The notes under the pieces: model-generated | What the model was told of the DNA's origin: nothing | The model's input: only the letters and a program-made list of their open reading frames with translations | Databases searched by the model: none | In this document: piece by piece, positions 59,801 to 64,000 of the stretch | Numbering within the stretch: position 1 is the first letter of the stretch | Layout of the letters: every line of letters begins with the position of its first letter | DNA from: Ascidia mentula | Taxonomy: Eukaryota; Chordata; Ascidiacea; Phlebobranchia; Ascidiidae | NCBI GenBank assembly: GCA_947561715.1 | Contig: OX387204.1 | Coordinates: 1,431,001-1,495,000 of the forward strand | Length of the DNA: 64,000 nt | Reading direction: 5' to 3' | Position numbers and translations under genes: made by a program

Positions 59801-60617
59801 GGCATTTTCAACGCCTTTTAAACGTCAGCAGTAATACACAGTAAAAACAATTAGCGTGAAGCAATGCTGAGTTGTCCAGTGTTGTTGTTAAAAGTTTTGT
59901 TTTGATCGAAATGCACTTTTGTGCTTTCCCTTTAGCGGGCTGCGGTGCTAATAACCTCGCCACTGTTTTGCGAACGTCTGTTGTTCGTCATGGATGCCTC
60001 TCTCCAATAAACAATGAGAGTTCGACTGAGGTTTAGCGGATGCTACTCTCGCTTAACCTGCTGGTGGACTAACTTTAAGTCTAACCTGTTTGAACGAAAT
60101 AATTAGACTATTAGCAAAACGAATTTTGTAAATTAATTTGTCTGTGAGAAGGGTTTCTCAAACATGTATGAGCCACACTAATTTGAAACGGAATGTACGT
60201 TTGTGAGAAAGTCTTGAAATGTTGACAGTTCTGCTTGTTTTGGTACAACCAGGTTTGATAGCATGTGTGTTAAATGCAGTTCCGCTGTATTTAAGTTCAA
60301 TTTTGTTTCTGTAAGTTTGTCGTTTTTGAATGTTTCGAAATCGTTATCCACCCACTTAAAGCTGATATCACGCAATTGTCTTTTTATCTACAGATGTCCG
60401 ACGAGCATCAAGTAGAGGAGTGATATATAACTCATTATCGGCCGTTCCCTCTGATATTTGCCACCTCCCCTCGCCACAAATTGGAATTTCGAGCTTTGAG
60501 GCTCACTCTTAAACTTGACCGCCGAATACAACAGACCTGACTCACAGCTTTTATCAAGTCTTGTCTGCAAACCTCGAGTGTTGAATACCACGAACTCACA
60601 CCCTCGTCTGCGAATAG

Positions 60618-60784
60618 CAAGACTTCGAAACTGTGCTGCAACTTGCAGAGGACGAGGCAATGCAACGCCAGCATTCACTAAACCTGATCAATCCCTTTTC
60701 ATCCACCGGTTGTCTTGGCAACTTGCGACGTACAGTTTCGGCTGGAGGATTCAACGGAGAAGATGATGATGACGCGTATCAAAT
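60618..60784 (+). CDS. Candidate exon of an unrecognised gene
   Basis: A frame closed upstream by an in-frame TAG that is itself the acceptor (GCGAATAG) runs open for 55 codons to a consensus donor (GTGAGT at 60785), ending in phase 2. It reads QDFETVLQLAEDEAMQRQ, then a Ser/Gly-rich part and GEDDDDAYQ. An internal ATG at 60660 could make it a first coding exon. The composition looks like real protein, but I recognise no family and found no matching neighbour exon. Confidence 0.35.
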
Positions 60785-60936
60785 GTGAGTAAATATATTT
60801 CTATGTTCATCGATTTTTTGTCTCGTATGAAAAGTGGGTTTGAGGTCTAACCTTAATCGTGTGTCCGGATTCGGTGCCGTGGGCCATGTTTTGTGTGGTC
60901 GTTTTCAAATAACATAAACAGCTAATTCCTTGTAAT

Positions 60937-61123
60937 CAGGACTGCTCTTCTGGCATAAATTAACGTACTTTATTCTTCCTACGTTTCGTATGCCATTTTG
61001 TGCTTCTGTGGTTTACGTTGGAATTGTTAAAGTGACGTAAACCCTGACAAAGTCTTGCTGTATGGCTGACGAGACGACGGAAGAATAAAGTACGTTAATT
61101 TATGCCTAGCAGAGCAATCCTGC
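60937..61123. mobile_element. 187-bp MITE with ~43-bp terminal inverted repeats
   Basis: Left end CAGGACTGCTCTTCTGGCAT, then AAATTAACGTACTTTATTCTTCC; the right end read inversely is CAGGATTGCTCTGCTAGGCA, then the same AAATTAACGTACTTTATTCTTCC. The inner 23 bp are identical on the two arms. No coding capacity. The target duplication is not obvious (flanks TGTAAT / CAAATC). A deleted relative lies at 45916-45997. Confidence 0.7.
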
Positions 61124-63524
61124 AAATCCATTAATTAGTATAGTGCCTGGCAGCAAAAGTAGCACAATAGGTATTTCCTTGTTAAGAGTAACAAACGCTT
61201 GGACATTATGCTATAGTTATTGGTAATAGCTGGACGAGCCATTATATTATCTATAAAATAGAAGTATTGCAAGGGGTCCGCGCGTCTTGATTCACCCTGC
61301 TGTCCTTTCGATACCGTATGTGGTTTAAATGACTCGGCTTTAGTGGAAATTACTGGGATATGTTAAGGATGTGTCGGTTGTTCATTACATCAACATGTTC
61401 ACTCGATAACGCGAACCCCGTGATCACTTCCTCCAGCCCAAAGGAGAAAACACACACGTTTGTGTCCAGGAATTTTCCTGGATATTTTGTTTCTCCATTT
61501 TCTCAAATGCTTTCTATTAAGGTTTTTTGCTTCGAGTGCTCTTACAAAAAAATGCGGATTTACTAAAACTGTCACAACATTTGTATTTGGCTGAGGTGGG
61601 AGTTTTGGTTCTGTGTGATCATTTCGACTCAAACAACCACATTGTAATACCAGTGAAATTAAAGCAAGAAAGTTTAAATGCAAACTTCCCTGGTTTACTG
61701 AAAGCAGTTTAGCATAAGTTCGTTATTTTTAATAGCGTTCCTTTTAAAGGTTAGTTAATCATTGGTTAGTTTTACTTTTCAAAACTTATGTGGGAATTGA
61801 ATATTACGCCAACAACGAGTTCAACAGTTCATGTTTCTTGATTGATTACGGGCTTGTTTCGATTGTTGAAACGCTTTGTGATGTGCATTTTTTTCCTTTT
61901 CACTTTCCGCTTGGTGGAGCTATGCAGGTTGTTTACCGGTCGTCACTCGACGAACCCAAAAGGCAGGGAAGTGTGGGCTTGGCCGGACAGAATAGTTGTT
62001 GTTGTTTGGGTTCGTGTAAGCTAATTACCACCGGCTAGTTTTCACTATGTTGAAAGCAAGCATCTACCACAAGTCAGGTTGCGCTAAGAAGTAAACATCT
62101 TAGTGGTTTCTGGGACAGTAGGAATATACGTCTTGTGTCAGTAAACCTAATAAACAACAGCCACCCTTTTCTGTGCCCGTCTAACTCGGGGTGATTGAGT
62201 ACCTGGTTTTTATTAGAAGTAGACCACAAAGTGGTTGATGTTTCAAACCAGTGCAGTCATCATTGTGTATGCGTGTTGTGGGGCTGCACACGATGTATCA
62301 GTATCATTTCTTACGGCAATAAAGACAATTAAAAGAAGTCCTCGGGGGCTTAATAAGAATAGAAGTGTTTGTGGCGACAATTTAAAACCGGAGTAGGGCG
62401 CAGTTGATTGAAAAGCCGAGGGAGTGTTTGTGGTTAACCTCTACATGCGATTGTTGCCAAAACTGTGGAAACCGCATCATGGGAAAAACTTTCCATCTCA
62501 CCACCGATCGAGAGAAAATCATGCCGCGCTCAAATTGAAATCGAACCCATCGGAGTTCTGTTACATTTCGTCGAACAGGTCGACGCACAAAGCTGGGGTG
62601 TGGTTGGGATCGTAAAGCAAGTGTTCGTAACACCGCTGGCACGCGCGGGTCGTTCTAAACCGCTCTGTTTTTAATTGCGTCATCAACTTTGTGTGTTATG
62701 CGTAATCGCGTCGTCGTGGTTGTCGCAGCTTCAGAGTAGAGCGGAAGCATTTGAACGGATCGTAACTCTTCTCATCTTAAGTATAATTTCCGTGTCTGGC
62801 CTTCTTGCCTCTCTGCTGTTCCAAAAAGGGAAACAGCGGTTGCAAGGCCCAGCATCAGGCACGAGGAAAGAGCAACGTCAGTTAATCTTGTTGAGGGACC
62901 TCTGTTACTGTCAGAATTTCTAAGAGAGCGCTTGTGGGCCGAGATATCGATTCGAGTTTTTGTCTGTTGTTTACAAAATCTCGTCTGGGAAGTAATTTAT
63001 GGCGGCCGCTTCGCGCTGGCGTATCAAATCGCTGACTGGAGTAATTACAAGAAACAAAGACACAATGATCGCATTCAGCATATTGAGCGAAAGTAGGTTC
63101 CAGGCATCATGAGATTGTTCGCTGGGTACATCATAGAGTCAGTAGCTCTTTTCGACTTCCGCTCGTGCCATGACACTCTGGACCGCTTATTTGCATTCCC
63201 CCCGTCTAGGCTACTGTATAATGCGTGTGAGGCTTGTCGCACAGACACAACAGCAGCTTGTGCCAGAACAGGTCTCTGATCCACAGATAAGAAGGCCAGT
63301 TTTCGATTCTTCATGCGAGACTATTGTTTTTGAGCGATTTATTTAAAGTTAACCCCGGTCGTTATTGTGATAGCGAAACAGGACAGGGTTGAAAACCAAG
63401 GTGACTTTTGCTTTGAGTTTGTGTGAAGGTTGGTGCATTGTGTAGTGGAAATACAGTTAAATTCAAAGTATGCACAACCGTATTATTGTCTGTTGTCGGT
63501 GAAATAAGCTTTAAAGTGTGAAGT
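61124..63524. other. Non-coding, probable 5' region of the next gene
   Basis: Open frames such as 62382-62642 (minus) and 62675-62923 (plus) match no family and overlap each other on opposite strands. Becomes less AT-rich towards 63000, as expected upstream of a promoter. No repeat or RNA gene recognised; it may contain the promoter of the transcript that starts near 63500. Confidence 0.4.
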
Positions 63525-63615
63525 ATGTCTGAAGTGCTTGACAAACTAAAAAAACTTCATGCGTTTGACCGCACGCGTAAAGTCCTTTTGCAGTTTCACT
63601 CCTTACGTAGAATTG
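63525..63615 (+). CDS. Candidate first coding exon of an unrecognised gene running off the right edge
   Basis: ATG with A at -3 opens 30 codons, MSEVLDKLKKLHAFDRTRKV then LLQFHSLRRI, and stops at a strong GTAAGT donor in phase 1. Lys/Leu/Arg-rich and helix-like, with no signal peptide. An acceptor-like TTTAAG at about 63675 leads only to a short frame, so the next exon is probably beyond the window. Family unknown. Its phase (1) differs from that of the candidate exon at 60618 (phase 2), so they need not share a downstream exon. Confidence 0.4.
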
Positions 63616-64000
63616 GTAAGTTCCGAGAGTCACTTCTTAATATAGTTAATTTCGCTGTGTTTGTGCGATGCGTTTAAGCAGCACCGGAACCGAACAAAGC
63701 ATTTCGATGCATGTTCTGACTCCCACACTTCCAGTCAAGGCAATCAGCATGCCCCGCACCAATCGATCAGACACGCGGTCGTGACGTTGCTCTCGATCGA
63801 TGCAACACTGGTGTCGAGCCATCGTTCTTATTCAGCAGTGCGCCCAGTCACGTTAGGAAAGCCAGAGAACTCGGGATACCGCAATTCCCATGTCGAATCA
63901 TGAATTCCGTGATGGCAGACACGGTGTGAAGAAATTTGATGAATTTTTGCCCGTGTTCGTCTGAGAATGCGACTCGTTTTCCCCAGAGTAAGTCTGTTCG

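Larger units (their letters stand above)
56188..60617. other. Non-coding stretch after AASDH
   Basis: No canonical AATAAA was found soon after the AASDH stop, so its 3' end is unresolved. Open frames here (for example 57096-57476 plus, 58954-59205 plus, 57582-57836 minus) match no family and lack convincing splice context. The only clear content is the hammerhead element at 56690-56861 with its adjoining A19 tract (56673-56691, plus strand). It may hold upstream exons or introns of a gene starting further right. Confidence 0.45.

Noticed and set aside
60403-60430. Short start exon MSDEHQVEE after a CTACAG acceptor-like site
   Set aside because: Stops after nine codons and its possible donor is weak.

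Overview
Eukaryotic, intron-rich, AT-leaning DNA. Every recognisable protein is animal-like: a mitochondrial glutamate dehydrogenase, a PH+C2 inositol 3,4-bisphosphate 4-phosphatase, a full ABCB (P-glycoprotein-like) transporter and the PQQ-propeller AASDH enzyme. Short introns, many small exons and compact intergenic spaces fit a small-genome chordate such as a tunicate (Ciona-like). The species is inference; only the animal/deuterostome character is well supported.

Layout. (1) 354-8478, minus: 13 exons of glutamate dehydrogenase from the mitochondrial presequence to just before the antenna; its 3' end lies off the left edge. (2) 10090-31598, minus: a complete INPP4 gene, 28 exons (one tentative), 1160 codons, with an N-terminal PH domain ahead of the C2 domain and a C-terminal CKSAKDR phosphatase site. 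(3) 32933-50555, minus: a complete ABCB1-like full transporter, 25 exons, 1332 residues. (4) 51178-56187, plus: complete AASDH, 7 exons, 1124 residues; its first exon is 2.4 kb. ABCB1 and AASDH are head-to-head across 622 bp. (5) 56188-64000: mostly non-coding, with two open, splice-bounded candidate exons (60618-60784 and 63525-63615) of unrecognised plus-strand genes. For genes 1-4 the exon phases join without conflict, and the three complete coding sums are multiples of three. These models were read by eye from splice signals and family similarity, with no transcript evidence.

Repeats and RNA. The most striking signal is a dispersed element of about 173 bp (13280-13452 plus, 56690-56861 minus) whose 3' end is a recognisable type I hammerhead self-cleaving ribozyme; a third, degenerate hammerhead lies at 1367-1418. 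Others are a 2.47-kb terminal-inverted-repeat element (14779-17248) with AACACG/CGTGTT arrays at both ends and a paralogous empty site nearby, two ~250-bp hAT-like MITEs, a 187-bp MITE with ~43-bp TIRs plus a relic copy, a small palindromic MITE, two tRNA-derived SINE-like fragments, and a pre-miRNA-like hairpin inside INPP4. No CRISPR, operon, rRNA or intact tRNA gene, and no retroviral or capsid-bearing element, was seen.

The four recognised genes do not form a pathway: they serve glutamate metabolism, phosphoinositide turnover, efflux transport and aryl/amino-acyl activation. The only hint of shared control is the ABCB1/AASDH divergent promoter.
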